Shown: positions 1 through 9,219, counted from the first letter of the stretch. The stretch: 64,000 nucleotides of DNA from Haloarcula rubripromontorii (GCF_001280425.1 NZ_LIUF01000001.1:414945-478944), one strand, 5' to 3'. The notes: generated by a model from the letters alone, not told the origin. A program made the numbers and translations.

Positions 1-609
1 CGACAGCGGGGCCGAGCCGTCCGCGACGGCCGCCGCGAGCGAGACGAGCCGGCGGACCAGCCCGCGGCAGAACCCGCCGGCACTCACCCGGACGACGAGA
101 AACTGGCCCTCCCGGGTCCAATCGATACTGACGGCCCGCTCGGTGCCGGTGTCGTCGGACGTGAGGTTGTGAAAGTCATGTGTCCCGGCGAGCGCGTCGA
201 CAGCGTCGGCCCACCGCTGGTCGTCGACGGGGTCGCGTCCGGGCCGGTCGGCGTCCGTCGGGGCGTGCAGGTAGTAGGTGTAGCTGCGCTGAGCGGCGTC
301 GTGGGTCGCGTGGAAGCCGTCGGGGACCTCGGCGCTTGCCCACACGCGAATGTCGTCCGGTAGTTCGCCGTTGAACGCCACCGGTGAGAGCCACGCCGGC
401 GCGTCGAAGGCGACGGTCTGTGCTCGTGCGGATACGCCAGCGTCGGTCCGGCCGGCAGCGGCGTACCGCTCGGGTAGCCCCTCGCCGCGCTCGCAGACGC
501 CGAGGCGGACGAGCGCCGAGCGGAGCCGGCCCTCGACCGTGTCCACGTCAGGCTGGCGCTGGAACCCGTGGTACGGTCGGCCGTCGTAGGCCACGCGATA
601 GGCGCGCAT
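1..609 (-). CDS. truA: tRNA pseudouridine synthase A, partial (C-terminus off the window)
   Basis: The frame opens with ATG at 609 and stays open to base 1, giving 203 codons without a stop, so the 3' end lies outside the window. It reads as TruA, which converts uridine to pseudouridine in the tRNA anticodon arm. The N-terminus has the family pattern YDGRPYHGFQRQ, followed by AAGRTDAGVSA, where Asp56 is the expected catalytic aspartate. Later blocks such as FHATHDAAQRSYTYYLHAP and GGFCRGLVRRLV also fit the family. The divergent acetyltransferase gene starts 96 bases away. Confidence 0.93.
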   Translation of the reverse strand, partial: MRAYRVAYDGRPYHGFQRQPDVDTVEGRLRSALVRLGVCERGEGLPERYAAAGRTDAGVSARAQTVAFDAPAWLSPVAFNGELPDDIRVWASAEVPDGFHATHDAAQRSYTYYLHAPTDADRPGRDPVDDQRWADAVDALAGTHDFHNLTSDDTGTERAVSIDWTREGQFLVVRVSAGGFCRGLVRRLVSLAAAVADGSAPLS

Positions 610-704
610 ACCGATTTCTCGACTGCGAGCCACTTGTCTCGTCCGAATCTCAGTCGCTGGGAAGGATAGACGAACTTAGGCGTCCTGAGGACAAAGAAGG
701 GAGT

Positions 705-1211
705 ATGTCCAACGCCGCCGCGGCGGATCACGACTTCCCTCGCCCGCCCGAAACGTTCACCGACCACGACGGGCGGACGGTGACAATCGAGGCTTACGAC
801 GGCGACATTGACCCACTCGTGGAGATGTACACTGACTTCGGCCCCGACTCCCGGTCACAGGGCGTGCCACCACGGACTGAGGCGGATGTCCGTGACTGGC
901 TACCGAACCTTGTCGAAGACGGCCTGAACGTCGTTGTCTGGCACGAGGATCGCGCCGTCGGCCACGCCGTCCTCGTTCCGTATCAGGACACCTCGGAGCT
1001 TGCGATCTTCGTCCATCCGGACTACCAGCACGCTGGCATCGGCTCACAGCTCATCCGCGTACTGCTTGGCTACGGACAGGAGAACGGACTTGACCGCGTC
1101 TGGCTCTCCGTCTCGAACACGAACCACGTCGCCCGAGCGCTGTACGAGTCGGTGGGCTTCGAGACGATTGCCAAAGAACGCGTAGAGATGGAGATGGAAC
1201 GGGCGCTGTGA
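705..1211 (+). CDS. GNAT family N-acetyltransferase
   Basis: This 168-residue protein has one GNAT fold. Residues 84-118 hold the core strands and the acetyl-CoA pyrophosphate loop (QHAGIG, 109-114), and the C-terminal ARALYESVGF block is typical of the family. The frame is open further upstream, but the ATG at 705 is preferred because the upstream part overlaps truA on the other strand and reads as arginine-rich shadow sequence. The substrate cannot be told from sequence. The approximately 25 residues before the fold are acidic and probably disordered. Confidence 0.88.
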   Translation: MSNAAAADHDFPRPPETFTDHDGRTVTIEAYDGDIDPLVEMYTDFGPDSRSQGVPPRTEADVRDWLPNLVEDGLNVVVWHEDRAVGHAVLVPYQDTSELAIFVHPDYQHAGIGSQLIRVLLGYGQENGLDRVWLSVSNTNHVARALYESVGFETIAKERVEMEMERAL

Positions 1212-1275
1212 GCGGCCCACTCACGAACGGCCACACGCAGGGATAGTGGCTACGCGGCAGTAGACCCTGACGCCG

Positions 1276-1707
1276 TCATTCGGTTTCGAGGGAGACTTCC
1301 CTGTCGGTCTTACGGACCTCGTTTTCGGTTCCGCTGTTCGCTGAGAGAGATTCGGTCTCCAGCAGGCGGTCCAGCCGCCGCTCGAACTCGCTGTCTGTCA
1401 GTTCGCCGCGGGCGTAGCGCTCTCGGAGGTGATCGACCGGGTCCACCGTCGGTTCCGTTGCGTTGGGTGCATCGGCTTCATCCTGTGCTGTCTCATCCGC
1501 CGGGGACTCGATCATCGGCAGTTTCGACCCCAGAAGGGCGACGAGCGGAGCGAGGATGACCCACCCGAGAATGATCGAGACCGGTGCAATCACGTTGCCG
1601 AGGCCGGCCACACCCCCAAGCATGGCGATACCCAGCGAGAGTATCGCGATGGTCGCAACGAGCTTCCATCTCGGGAGGGCGATGGAGGGGAGGTTCATGT
1701 CGTCCAC
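1276..1707 (-). CDS. small membrane protein with SHOCT domain
   Basis: The 143-residue product has two hydrophobic helices at about residues 14-36 and 38-60, then an acidic linker and a SHOCT-type segment at about 89-117 (VDHLRERYARGELTDSEFERRL). SHOCT is a short helical module found at the ends of many prokaryotic membrane proteins and thought to mediate oligomerisation; its role here is unknown. A second ATG three codons in (1698) is an equally good start. It lies immediately downstream of hisS on the same strand and could be cotranscribed. Confidence 0.8.
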   Translation of the reverse strand: MDDMNLPSIALPRWKLVATIAILSLGIAMLGGVAGLGNVIAPVSIILGWVILAPLVALLGSKLPMIESPADETAQDEADAPNATEPTVDPVDHLRERYARGELTDSEFERRLDRLLETESLSANSGTENEVRKTDREVSLETE

Positions 1708-1759
1708 TCAACACGCTGGTCGCAAAAAGCTACTGTCACAATCCGACCGCGAGGTCGCG

Positions 1760-3067
1760 CTACTCCGCGAAGTCCTCGAACGTCGGCCGGTCGTGATCGC
1801 CGGGGAACGCCGAGAGCGGGACGCTCACCTGCTCGCCGTCGTCCATCTCCTTGAGCGTCACCTCGTCGTTTTCGAGGTCCTGCTCGCCGACGATGACGAC
1901 CGTCTCGGCGTTGATGCCGTCGGCGTAGCCCATCTGCGCGCCGAACGAGCGGTCGGCTACGTCGCTCTCGACGACGTGCCCGCGCTCACGCAGCTCCCGT
2001 GCGATGCGGGCCGCGGTCGGACGGGTGTCGCCGACCTGCAGGACGTAGTAGTCCGTCGAGAGTTCCTCGGCGGGCCAGACGCCGGCGCGCTGGCAGAGGA
2101 GTTGGAGCGTGGCGTGGCCGGGCGCGAACCCGACTGCCGGCGTCGGCTGGCCGCCGAAGCCCTCGATGAGATCGTCGTAGCGGCCGCCGCCGAACACCGA
2201 CCGGGAGACCTCGCCCGTCGAGTCGAAGCACTCGAAGACGACGCCGGTGTAGTAGTCAAGCCCGCGTGCGGTCGTCAGCGAGACGGTGAGGTGCTCGCGG
2301 ACGCCGAAGTCCGCAGCCGCATCGAGGACTGCCTGCAGGTTGTCGGTCGCCGCGCGAACGTCCTCGGAGCCGGTGAGGTCCGCGAGCGTTTCGATTTCCT
2401 CTGCGTCGATCTGCAGCATCTCGTCGAATTTGTCGGCCTGTCCGTAGTTGAGTCCCGCCTCGACGAGCGCGTCGAGGTAGTCGTCGTGGTCGACTTTCGC
2501 CCGCTTGTCGACCGCGCGGATCGCCTCGGGCACGTCCACGTCGGCCCCGAACGACTCCAGCACGCCCGCGAGGATATCCCGGTGGGAGACGCGAATCTCG
2601 AAGTCCTCGCCGGTCAGCCCGAGATCGGTGAGCATGTCAACGGCGACGGCCAGAATCTCGGCGTCCGCGGTCGGCTCCGACGACCCGAAGATGTCGACGT
2701 TGGTCTGGTAGAACTCCCGGAACCGGCCCTGCTGGGGTTCCTCGTAGCGCCAGAACGGTCGCGTCGAGACCCATTTGATCGGTTTCGAGAGTTCCTGTTG
2801 CTTGGCGACGAACATCCGCGCGACGGTCGGCGTCAGCTCCGGCGTGAGTGCGACCTCGCGTCTACCCTTGTCCTCGAAGCTGTACAGTTCCTCGACGATC
2901 TCCTCGCCGCTCTTGTCGACGTACATCTCTGTCGGTTCCAGCGCCGGCGTGCCGATCTCTCGGAAGCCATAGCGCTGTGCGACATCTTCCAGCGTGTCCA
3001 TAGCCCACCGCCGAGCCTGCATCTCCTCGGGGTAGAAATCGCGAAAGCCCTTGACGGAGTCGTACAT
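1760..3067 (-). CDS. hisS: histidyl-tRNA synthetase
   Basis: This 435-residue class II synthetase charges tRNA-His. Motif 2 is visible as RPFWRYEEPQQGRFREF, the histidine-binding block as ARGLDYYTGVVFE, and motif 3 begins at GGGRYDDL. The C-terminal 90 residues form the usual anticodon-binding domain. The length is normal for the family and the N-terminus (VKGFRDFYPEE) matches the standard start. No paralogue such as HisZ or other his genes lie nearby. Confidence 0.97.
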   Translation of the reverse strand: MYDSVKGFRDFYPEEMQARRWAMDTLEDVAQRYGFREIGTPALEPTEMYVDKSGEEIVEELYSFEDKGRREVALTPELTPTVARMFVAKQQELSKPIKWVSTRPFWRYEEPQQGRFREFYQTNVDIFGSSEPTADAEILAVAVDMLTDLGLTGEDFEIRVSHRDILAGVLESFGADVDVPEAIRAVDKRAKVDHDDYLDALVEAGLNYGQADKFDEMLQIDAEEIETLADLTGSEDVRAATDNLQAVLDAAADFGVREHLTVSLTTARGLDYYTGVVFECFDSTGEVSRSVFGGGRYDDLIEGFGGQPTPAVGFAPGHATLQLLCQRAGVWPAEELSTDYYVLQVGDTRPTAARIARELRERGHVVESDVADRSFGAQMGYADGINAETVVIVGEQDLENDEVTLKEMDDGEQVSVPLSAFPGDHDRPTFEDFAE

Positions 3068-3311
3068 ACCCGCGCCTACAGCGAGCGCGCGCTTGAACCT
3101 GTTCGTTCACGTTGACCAGAACCACAAATGAAGGGCCGGTAGCAACTCGCTAAGGTGTGCACACTACTGCGTTTGCTAGCGATTTATCTATCACAGGCGG
3201 CGTAACCAGTGCACGCTGGCGGTAAGGGAGCTAGAGGCTGACTATATGGGACGCAGCCCGTATTAGAGAGGAGGCAACAAAGAGCGTCTCCGCCGAGAGT
3301 GGTCGTATGGG

Positions 3312-3977
3312 ATGGGCAACGGCTCGGTGGACGCGGCGCGGGGTGAGACAGTGACACAGCGATTCGAGATGGGGGTCCGGGCGCTGGACCGGCAGCTCAA
3401 CGGCGGCATTCCGACTGGAAGCCTTGTCACGCTGCTCGCTGAGCCGGCGAGTCAGGCGGAGCTGTTTCTCTCCGAGTTCGTCGCCCGACAAGAGACGGTG
3501 TATCTCTCCGGCGAGCAGGCACCCACGACGATTGCGTCGGCGCTGCGGTCACAGCGAGAAACCTACGACGACCTCGCGGTCAGTCAATTAGACCGGGAGG
3601 CTCCGGTCAGCGATGCGCTCGCTCATGTCAAGGGGCTCACCGAAGGGTCGCTCCTCGTCGTCGACCCGGTCGAGCCGCTTGAGCGCGCCGATACAGGGGA
3701 GTTTCGGGCCTTCCTCGAAACGCTGCAGGCCAGACTCACACAGACCAACAGCGTCGCGGTCCTGCACGCGCTCAAGCACGACGCAACGCCGTCACAGCGC
3801 CACCGGACGGAGTACACAAGCGACATGGTGCTCGACCTCGAAACGGAGCGACGCGACGACGCCATCGAAAACAGGCTCTATATTCCGAAGTTCCGCGGGG
3901 GACGAGCGCTCACCGAGCCGATCCGTCTCGACCTCACCGACCGCATCAGGGTGGATACCACCCGAGATATCGCCTGA
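3312..3977 (+). CDS. RAD55/KaiC-like protein with degenerate P-loop
   Basis: The 221-residue protein has the outline of a single RecA-fold domain of the KaiC/GvpD/RAD55 type: GVRALDRQLNGGIPTGSLVTLL at about 21-42 is the usual lead-in to Walker A. The position of the Walker A loop reads AEPASQAE (43-50), so the GxxxxGKT/S motif is lost. A Walker B-like strand (LLVVDP, Asp118) remains. It therefore probably does not hydrolyse ATP by the canonical mechanism and may act as a regulatory or scaffold protein. From memory, similar haloarchaeal proteins are annotated as HTR-like; no HTH is evident here. Confidence 0.75.
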   Translation: MGNGSVDAARGETVTQRFEMGVRALDRQLNGGIPTGSLVTLLAEPASQAELFLSEFVARQETVYLSGEQAPTTIASALRSQRETYDDLAVSQLDREAPVSDALAHVKGLTEGSLLVVDPVEPLERADTGEFRAFLETLQARLTQTNSVAVLHALKHDATPSQRHRTEYTSDMVLDLETERRDDAIENRLYIPKFRGGRALTEPIRLDLTDRIRVDTTRDIA

Positions 3978-4005
3978 ACGGGCGGGTGCGTAGAGGGGCC
4001 GACGG

Positions 4006-4623
4006 CTACTGCAGGCCCTGGACGCGCGACTGCGTGTGCTCGGGGAACACGTCGGCCACGGCGCCCACGCCGTAGCGCTCCCGCAGGAGTGCCCGGAGTT
4101 CGACCTCGTAGTCTGCCTTCGGAATCTCGGCGCTGGGGCCGCTCTCGACAACTAATCGGTCAGCGGCCATCACGTCGATAGCGCCACGACCGATGCCAGC
4201 AAGCGGCGCGAGGTAGTCCACGCCGAAGCGGTCCTCGATGCTCTGTGCGAGCGGGCGGTCCACCGTCGGCACCCGGTCGTCGCGCCGGGTGCCGTCGGCC
4301 ACAGCGTCGAGCGTATCGAGACCGTCAGCATCAGCGAGCCAGTCACCGCTCGCGACGGTTTCGACGGCGTGTTCGTGGACCTGCTGGATGCCGTTTCGCG
4401 GGTAGCCGTCGTCGTACATCTGCTCGACAGCGTCGTGGGCCACGTCCGGGTCCAGCTCGACCGTCGCGTGGTCGAAGCCAACAGCCGTTGCGCTCTCCTG
4501 TGCAGGGTCCGTGTTACAGATGCCGAACGAGCCGCTGACGAGCGTCACATCGTAAAAGGGATCAAGCAAAAGCGCCGCCAGCGTCGAGTCTTTGCCGCCG
4601 CTGTACAACAGGGCACAGCGCAT
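4006..4623 (-). CDS. PP-loop ATPase-like protein (N-type ATP pyrophosphatase fold)
   Basis: The 205-residue product starts with MRCALLYSGGKDSTLAALLL; SGGKDS at 8-13 is the ATP pyrophosphate-binding loop of the adenine nucleotide alpha-hydrolase superfamily, seen in tRNA thiolases, GuaA and diphthamide amidases. The rest does not match a named enzyme that I can recognise. Its start codon directly abuts the stop of the PDCD5-like gene (4624), so the two are translationally linked behind S19e. A role in tRNA or translation-factor modification is a guess from fold and neighbours. Confidence 0.8.
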   Translation of the reverse strand: MRCALLYSGGKDSTLAALLLDPFYDVTLVSGSFGICNTDPAQESATAVGFDHATVELDPDVAHDAVEQMYDDGYPRNGIQQVHEHAVETVASGDWLADADGLDTLDAVADGTRRDDRVPTVDRPLAQSIEDRFGVDYLAPLAGIGRGAIDVMAADRLVVESGPSAEIPKADYEVELRALLRERYGVGAVADVFPEHTQSRVQGLQ

Positions 4624-4968
4624 CTACCGGCGCTTGATGTCGAAGCTCTTTGAGTCGGGCGTCAGCTCCGAGAGGAGTTCCTTCATCTGATCCTCGTCAA
4701 TCTGGCCCTGCACACGGCCGCTGCGGGCCAGCGCGACGACCTGCTGTTCTATCTGTTCGCCGACCTGCGGTTTGGACATCTTGACCGTGTTGAGCCGTTT
4801 GCGAGCGCCGTCCGTGAGGTTCTGCTTGAGAACCGCCTGCTTCTGGGCTTCGGCCTGCTGTTGCGCGGCCTCCTGACCCTCGCTCTCGCCGCCCTGCTGT
4901 TCCTTGAGCTGCTCCATCTTCTTTTTCCGGAGCTCTTCGAGTTCTTCCTCGCTGGGGTCGCCACTCAT
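4624..4968 (-). CDS. PDCD5/TFAR19-family DNA-binding protein
   Basis: This is a 114-residue, strongly charged helical protein. The central block [20 protein letters not shown] and the C-terminal half resemble the archaeal PDCD5 family, small helical-bundle proteins that bind double-stranded DNA in vitro; the cellular role in archaea is unclear. The N-terminus is a Glu/Lys/Gln-rich helix ([18 protein letters not shown]). It sits between S19e (87 bases upstream) and the PP-loop gene, an association with S19e that is common in archaeal genomes. Confidence 0.9.
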   Translation of the reverse strand: MSGDPSEEELEELRKKKMEQLKEQQGGESEGQEAAQQQAEAQKQAVLKQNLTDGARKRLNTVKMSKPQVGEQIEQQVVALARSGRVQGQIDEDQMKELLSELTPDSKSFDIKRR

Positions 4969-5055
4969 AGTTGTGTGAAAATACTGGAGTCGGTCGGAAA
5001 ACGATTTCGGAGCAGGGACTACGGGACGAGCGAAAAACAGCCAGAACGGCGTCAG

Positions 5056-5517
5056 TTACGCGTAGCGTTCGAGTTCCGGACGGTCGAGTTCCGTCAGGAG
5101 GTCGCCTGCAGTATCGTCGAGGAGGCTGCGACCCTCGCCGGTGACGCGGCGGCCGTCGTTCTCGCTGGTCTCGACGTAGCCGGCGTCTTCGAGCTGCTGG
5201 AGCGCCGTCCGGATGATGTTGCCCGAGCCCTTGGTCTTCTGGTGGGGGCGAACGCGGTAGCGGGTCGTCCCCTGCTTCGAGGTGCCGTACTCGGAGCGGA
5301 GGGCGTTGACGCCGACGGGGCCGTCGACGGCGACCTTCCGGAGGAGGCTGGCGGCGCGTCGAGCCCAGAAGTCTTCCTGCTCGGGTGGGAGTTCGCGGTC
5401 GACGCCGGTTTTCGTGTATTCGGCCCAGTCCGGCGCTTCGATGTCGTCTTCGTCTGCGAGCGTCTCCGTGAGTGCCTCGATGAGTTCCTCGGGGGGAACG
5501 TCGTAGAGTGTAGCCAT
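5056..5517 (-). CDS. rps19e: 30S ribosomal protein S19e
   Basis: The 153-residue protein matches archaeal/eukaryotic S19e: N-terminal TLYDVPPEELIEALTE, the block DFWARRAASLLRKVA and the winged-helix C-terminus (ALQQLEDAGYVE). It is a head protein of the small subunit needed for late 30S maturation in relatives. A TATA-like element lies about 27 bases before the ATG, so the mRNA is probably leaderless. It leads an apparent operon with the PDCD5-like and PP-loop genes. Confidence 0.97.
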   Translation of the reverse strand: MATLYDVPPEELIEALTETLADEDDIEAPDWAEYTKTGVDRELPPEQEDFWARRAASLLRKVAVDGPVGVNALRSEYGTSKQGTTRYRVRPHQKTKGSGNIIRTALQQLEDAGYVETSENDGRRVTGEGRSLLDDTAGDLLTELDRPELERYA

Positions 5518-5538
5518 TGCAGAATGCTTTCCGTCGCC

Positions 5539-5550
5539 GTCATTTAAACG
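5539..5550 (-). promoter_or_regulatory. TATA-type promoter of the S19e operon
   Basis: On the minus strand the sequence reads GTTTAAATGACG, centred about 27 bases upstream of the S19e ATG (5517). This spacing predicts transcription starting at or within a few bases of the start codon. Confidence 0.55.
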
Positions 5551-5626
5551 CGTCGTTCGCAGTCGGCGGGCGTGAACCGTTCACTCGCCCGTAGGGCAGC
5601 GATGCTTCTACCGCGAACCGTGGCAG

Positions 5627-6661
5627 TCACTCCTCGGGCGAGGTAGCCTGATCGACACTGAGTGCGGCGGCGACGCCGCCGCCGATGATCGTCGGCAACA
5701 GGTAGCTCCCGACGCGGTGGATCAGTACTGCGGAGGTAGCGAGTGCGGCCGAAACCGGGGCCGTCGAGACGAGCAGCGTCACGAGTACCGTCTCGATAGC
5801 GCCGGACCCGCCGGGTAGCGGGACGACGCTGGCGATGCTCCCGACGGGGACAACGAGCAGGACAACTTCGACCGGAACTGGTGCCCCAACGGCGTACAGC
5901 GACGTCCACAGCGACGCCGACAGGCAGACCCAGCCAAACGCCGAAAGCCCGAAGGTCTGGAGGACCGTCCGGCGGTCGGTCGCGATGCGCTCGATAGCCG
6001 AAAAGAATCCCTCGATTCGCGCCTCGATGTTTTCCGCAGACGGCGGTGACCACCGGGGCATAACGCTCGACAGCGCAGCCAGAGCCGGGACAACACCCCG
6101 AATGACTGCCGCCTGTACGCGGTCTCTATGTCGCCAGCCCAGGACAGCAATAGTGGGGATGCCGACCGCAAGCGCTGCGACAGCACCGGCTGCAAACGTC
6201 AGATTCCGGGTCAGCTGGACCGCTCCAGCGGCGACGAAGGTGAAGCCGACGATGGCGTACCCGACCGACGGGAGGAAGTGGACCGTATCGACAGTGGCGA
6301 TAGCCGCCAGCCCGGTCTCGTACTCGGAGTCGGCGGCCGTCGAGATCAGCAGCGCGCTCAGCGGCTCGCCGCCGGCCTGGCCAAAGGGTGTGACGTTGTT
6401 CGAGAACACAGCGGCGACGAATACGAGTACGGCAGTGTGTGGTGCCACCGGTGCGCCCAGCGCCTGCAGGACCGTCCACAGCGCTAATCCCCACGAGACG
6501 AGCCACAGTATGGCGATACCTGCGACGGCGAGCAACGCCCCCGGGTCCGCTGTCGCGAGCGCGGCCAGCGTCTCGTCGATGCCGACAAGCCACACCAGCC
6601 CCGCGAGAACGGCAAGCGCTGCCGTGAATCCGACGACAGTCGCCATCCGGTTCCCATCCAT
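5627..6661 (-). CDS. lysylphosphatidylglycerol synthase-type (UPF0104) membrane protein
   Basis: The 344-residue protein is hydrophobic throughout, with roughly eight transmembrane helices and the pattern of the LPG synthase transmembrane / UPF0104 family (for example FSNNVTPFGQAGGEP and PLPGGSGAIETVLV, the family signature). Members are flippase-like lipid transporters; no lysyl-transferase domain is attached here. The frame is open to 7090, but that extension lies antisense to thiL, so the ATG at 6661 is chosen. It is divergent from thiL with 96 bases between the starts. Confidence 0.88.
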   Translation of the reverse strand: MDGNRMATVVGFTAALAVLAGLVWLVGIDETLAALATADPGALLAVAGIAILWLVSWGLALWTVLQALGAPVAPHTAVLVFVAAVFSNNVTPFGQAGGEPLSALLISTAADSEYETGLAAIATVDTVHFLPSVGYAIVGFTFVAAGAVQLTRNLTFAAGAVAALAVGIPTIAVLGWRHRDRVQAAVIRGVVPALAALSSVMPRWSPPSAENIEARIEGFFSAIERIATDRRTVLQTFGLSAFGWVCLSASLWTSLYAVGAPVPVEVVLLVVPVGSIASVVPLPGGSGAIETVLVTLLVSTAPVSAALATSAVLIHRVGSYLLPTIIGGGVAAALSVDQATSPEE

Positions 6662-6757
6662 GTGGATGGGATTGGCAGTCTCCGATTTCAACCCACCGAC
6701 CCTGTCTTGCCGAGAGATATCCACGGGGGTTTTGCCCCGGGAACTCGACGACGGGGT

Positions 6758-7624
6758 ATGGACGAGCGGGCTGCACTCGCCGACCTCGCCGACCGGCTTC
6801 CCGACGCTGGCGACGACTGCGCCGTCGTGGACGGACAGGTCATCACGACCGACATGCTCCACGAGCGGACGGACTTCCCGGCGGGGACGACCCGCTACAC
6901 GGCCGGCTGGCGAGCCGTCGCGGCCTCGCTGTCGGATGTAGCGGCGATGGGTGCCGACGCAACTGCGGCGGTGGCCGCGTACGGCGCACCGACATTCGAG
7001 GCGGAGGAACTCGGGGCGTTCGTCGACGGCGCACAGGACGTGTGTCACGCGGTCGGTGCAGAGTACGTCGGCGGCGACCTGGACAGTCACGACGAGTTTA
7101 CCGTCGCGACGACGGCCATCGGCTCCGCGGCTGCCCCGGTCCGGCGCTCGGGCGCGTCGCCCGGTGACGCGGTCTGTGTCACCGGCACGCTCGGTCGCTC
7201 AGCCGCCGCCCTCGAACTGTTCGACCGGGGAGACGTCGACCACGCGAACGACCTCTTCCGGTTTGAGCCGCGCGTACGTGCGGGCGCTGCGCTCCGACCG
7301 CACGCGACGGCGATGATGGATTCGAGCGACGGGCTGGCCCGCTCGCTGCACCAGTTGGCCGAGGCCAGCGGCTGTGGCTTCGCTATCGAGGAGCCACTGC
7401 CAGTAGACGAGCAGGCCGACGCGCTTGCGGAGACTGAACAGGAGCGCAGGGAGTTCGGTGTATTCTTCGGCGAGGACTTCGAGCTGGTGTGTACGTTGCC
7501 CGAGTCCGACGTGTCCGAAGCCAGAGCGGCAGTGCCATGCCCGCTTCACCGAATCGGTACGGCCACCGAGCGCGGCGTCACGCTCGACGGCGAGCCGCTT
7601 CGGGACCGGGGCTACTCTCACTGA
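6758..7624 (+). CDS. thiL: thiamine-monophosphate kinase
   Basis: This 288-residue enzyme phosphorylates thiamine monophosphate to thiamine diphosphate, the last step of cofactor synthesis. Family signatures are GDDCAVVDG near the N-terminus, VAASLSDVAAMGA, GDLDSHDEFTVATTAIG and the late MDSSDGLARSL block that resembles the classical MDVSDGL. The ATG at 6758 fits the family; the in-frame upstream part is in the divergent promoter region. The gene ends 28 bases from the convergent S2P gene. Confidence 0.95.
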   Translation: MDERAALADLADRLPDAGDDCAVVDGQVITTDMLHERTDFPAGTTRYTAGWRAVAASLSDVAAMGADATAAVAAYGAPTFEAEELGAFVDGAQDVCHAVGAEYVGGDLDSHDEFTVATTAIGSAAAPVRRSGASPGDAVCVTGTLGRSAAALELFDRGDVDHANDLFRFEPRVRAGAALRPHATAMMDSSDGLARSLHQLAEASGCGFAIEEPLPVDEQADALAETEQERREFGVFFGEDFELVCTLPESDVSEARAAVPCPLHRIGTATERGVTLDGEPLRDRGYSH

Positions 7625-7652
7625 GAGGGGTCCCGGCGACGCGAGCGACTGG

Positions 7653-8876
7653 TCAGATCGCGCTGATTTCGAACGGCACCGGCGTGAAACAGGCCAGCCC
7701 AAGCAGGAACGTAAGCAGGCCAAGCAGCGTCCGCCGTCGGTCCAGCGTCGTGTCCACGGTCGGTCTGGCGGGGCCCGCATACGCGAGTCCGGTAGCGAAC
7801 AGGCCCCAGAATACCCACAGTCCCCAGACGCCGAAGCCGACCGGCGGCGGGTCGCGGGTGAAATACAGGTAGCCGGCGAGTGCAAACAGTGCGCCGGGCA
7901 CGGCGGCGGCGACGGTCTCCTGTCGCTGGCCGACGATGGACCGCACGATGTGGCCGCCGTCGAGTTGCCCGACGGGGAGGAGATTCAGGAAGGTGAAGAA
8001 CATCCCGGCCCAGCCAGCGAACACGATTGGATGGACCGACTCGCCGGGACCGATCTCGGTCCCGAGCCCCAGCGCGTCCACCAGCGCTTCCAGCGCCTGA
8101 AACAGGAGCGGATAGTTGAATGTGATGATGACGCCGGTGTCGCTGTTTGCCACGCGTTCCGGGACCGTAATCGGGTCTATCGAGAGGCCGATGATCGTGA
8201 CGATTGTCGTCGCGACAAGGCCAGCCAGCGGCCCGGCGACGCCGATGTCGAACAGCGCCGTGCGGTCAGGGATGCGCCCGCGGATGTTGATGACCGCTCC
8301 CATCGTGCCGAGATACGACGGGAACGGGATGAAATACGGGAGCGTCACGTCGACGCCGTGGTAGCGGGCTGCGGCGTAGTGGCCCAGTTCGTGGATGCCC
8401 AGCACGCCCAGCATCGCCACGGCGAACGGCCAGGCCTCGAAGACGCGAAGCGGGGCCTCGGCGACCGGGATGTAGTACCAGGCGCTCGCCCCGACGTACA
8501 GCGTCGAGGCGATGGTCGCGAGCAGGAGCCCAATGTTGAGCCACGGGAGGCCGGTGTCCGTGTCAATGGGTTCCGCCACTAGCGCGTACTGGTCTCTACC
8601 CGCGTGCAACCCGTCACTAAGGGCGGTAATCGAGTCGCTGTCGCCCGGACCGCCGACAACGGTCGTGCCGCCGTTGCTCGCGGGACCGAGTTCTTCGAGC
8701 CGAACGTCGTAGCCCTGCTGTCGGAACACCGGCCTGAGCTGCTCAGTGACGGCGGCTGGTGACACTAGCGGGTCGCCGATATACTGAACAGTCCCGTCTC
8801 CCCGCCGCACTGACGAGACGGAGAACACGCCGGCCAGTCGGTCAGGCGACGGCGGGTCATCGGCGGAGCCACTCAT
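7653..8876 (-). CDS. M50 site-2-type zinc metalloprotease
   Basis: The 407-residue membrane protein has a soluble N-terminal part of about 140 residues and then about six helices. The zinc site is complete: HELGHYAAARYHG provides HExxH, and QLDGGHIVRSIVG provides the third ligand in the LDG motif. Such enzymes cut transmembrane segments of regulators. It has no PDZ domain, unlike the second S2P gene at 13238. The target is unknown. Confidence 0.92.
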   Translation of the reverse strand: MSGSADDPPSPDRLAGVFSVSSVRRGDGTVQYIGDPLVSPAAVTEQLRPVFRQQGYDVRLEELGPASNGGTTVVGGPGDSDSITALSDGLHAGRDQYALVAEPIDTDTGLPWLNIGLLLATIASTLYVGASAWYYIPVAEAPLRVFEAWPFAVAMLGVLGIHELGHYAAARYHGVDVTLPYFIPFPSYLGTMGAVINIRGRIPDRTALFDIGVAGPLAGLVATTIVTIIGLSIDPITVPERVANSDTGVIITFNYPLLFQALEALVDALGLGTEIGPGESVHPIVFAGWAGMFFTFLNLLPVGQLDGGHIVRSIVGQRQETVAAAVPGALFALAGYLYFTRDPPPVGFGVWGLWVFWGLFATGLAYAGPARPTVDTTLDRRRTLLGLLTFLLGLACFTPVPFEISAI

Positions 8877-8970
8877 CGACTACTCGTAGACGATGCGGGC
8901 ACAAATACTCCGCGAACGATCACACAGTTAGCAGGTACGAGTCCGAAAACTGTACGCGGGGACCAGTCGC

Positions 8971-9219
8971 CTACGCCGGCTCGATACGCCAGGTGGTCGC
9001 GCTCGTGTACGACCACTTTTCGACGTTGATCTCGGACGCGCTGTCCTTGAGCTTGACCATCAGGGCACCGATCTCCTTCGGGGAGAGACCGACTTCGTCG
9101 GCGATGAACTTGCTCTTGAAATACATCTCGCCGTCACTTGCCTTCTCTGCGAGGAACGACTTCAGTCGCTCTTCTTTGGAGGGCTCTTCCTCGCCGGAGG
9201 GCGTTGCAGTAGCGCTCAT
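8971..9219 (-). CDS. small conserved haloarchaeal wHTH-like protein
   Basis: An 82-residue charged protein with the pattern KERLKSFLAEKASDGEMYFKSKFIADEVGLSPKEIGALM, which looks like a compact winged helix; I recall similar proteins across haloarchaea as an uncharacterised family (DUF7123). The ATG at 9219 is chosen over the in-frame GTG at 9228 because a purine-rich Shine-Dalgarno-like run (GGAGGAGTGAGGTG) sits just before it and overlaps the GTG. A strong TATA element lies about 39 bases upstream. Function unknown. Confidence 0.85.
   Translation of the reverse strand: MSATATPSGEEEPSKEERLKSFLAEKASDGEMYFKSKFIADEVGLSPKEIGALMVKLKDSASEINVEKWSYTSATTWRIEPA

Noticed and set aside
1463-3115. 550-codon plus-strand open frame opposite hisS
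   Set aside because: It is fully antisense to a well-supported synthetase and has Arg/Val/Asp-rich shadow composition caused by GC-rich codon use.
3155-3164. Palindrome GTGTGCACAC before the RAD55-like gene
   Set aside because: Only ten bases and not placed at a clear promoter; too likely by chance to report as a site.
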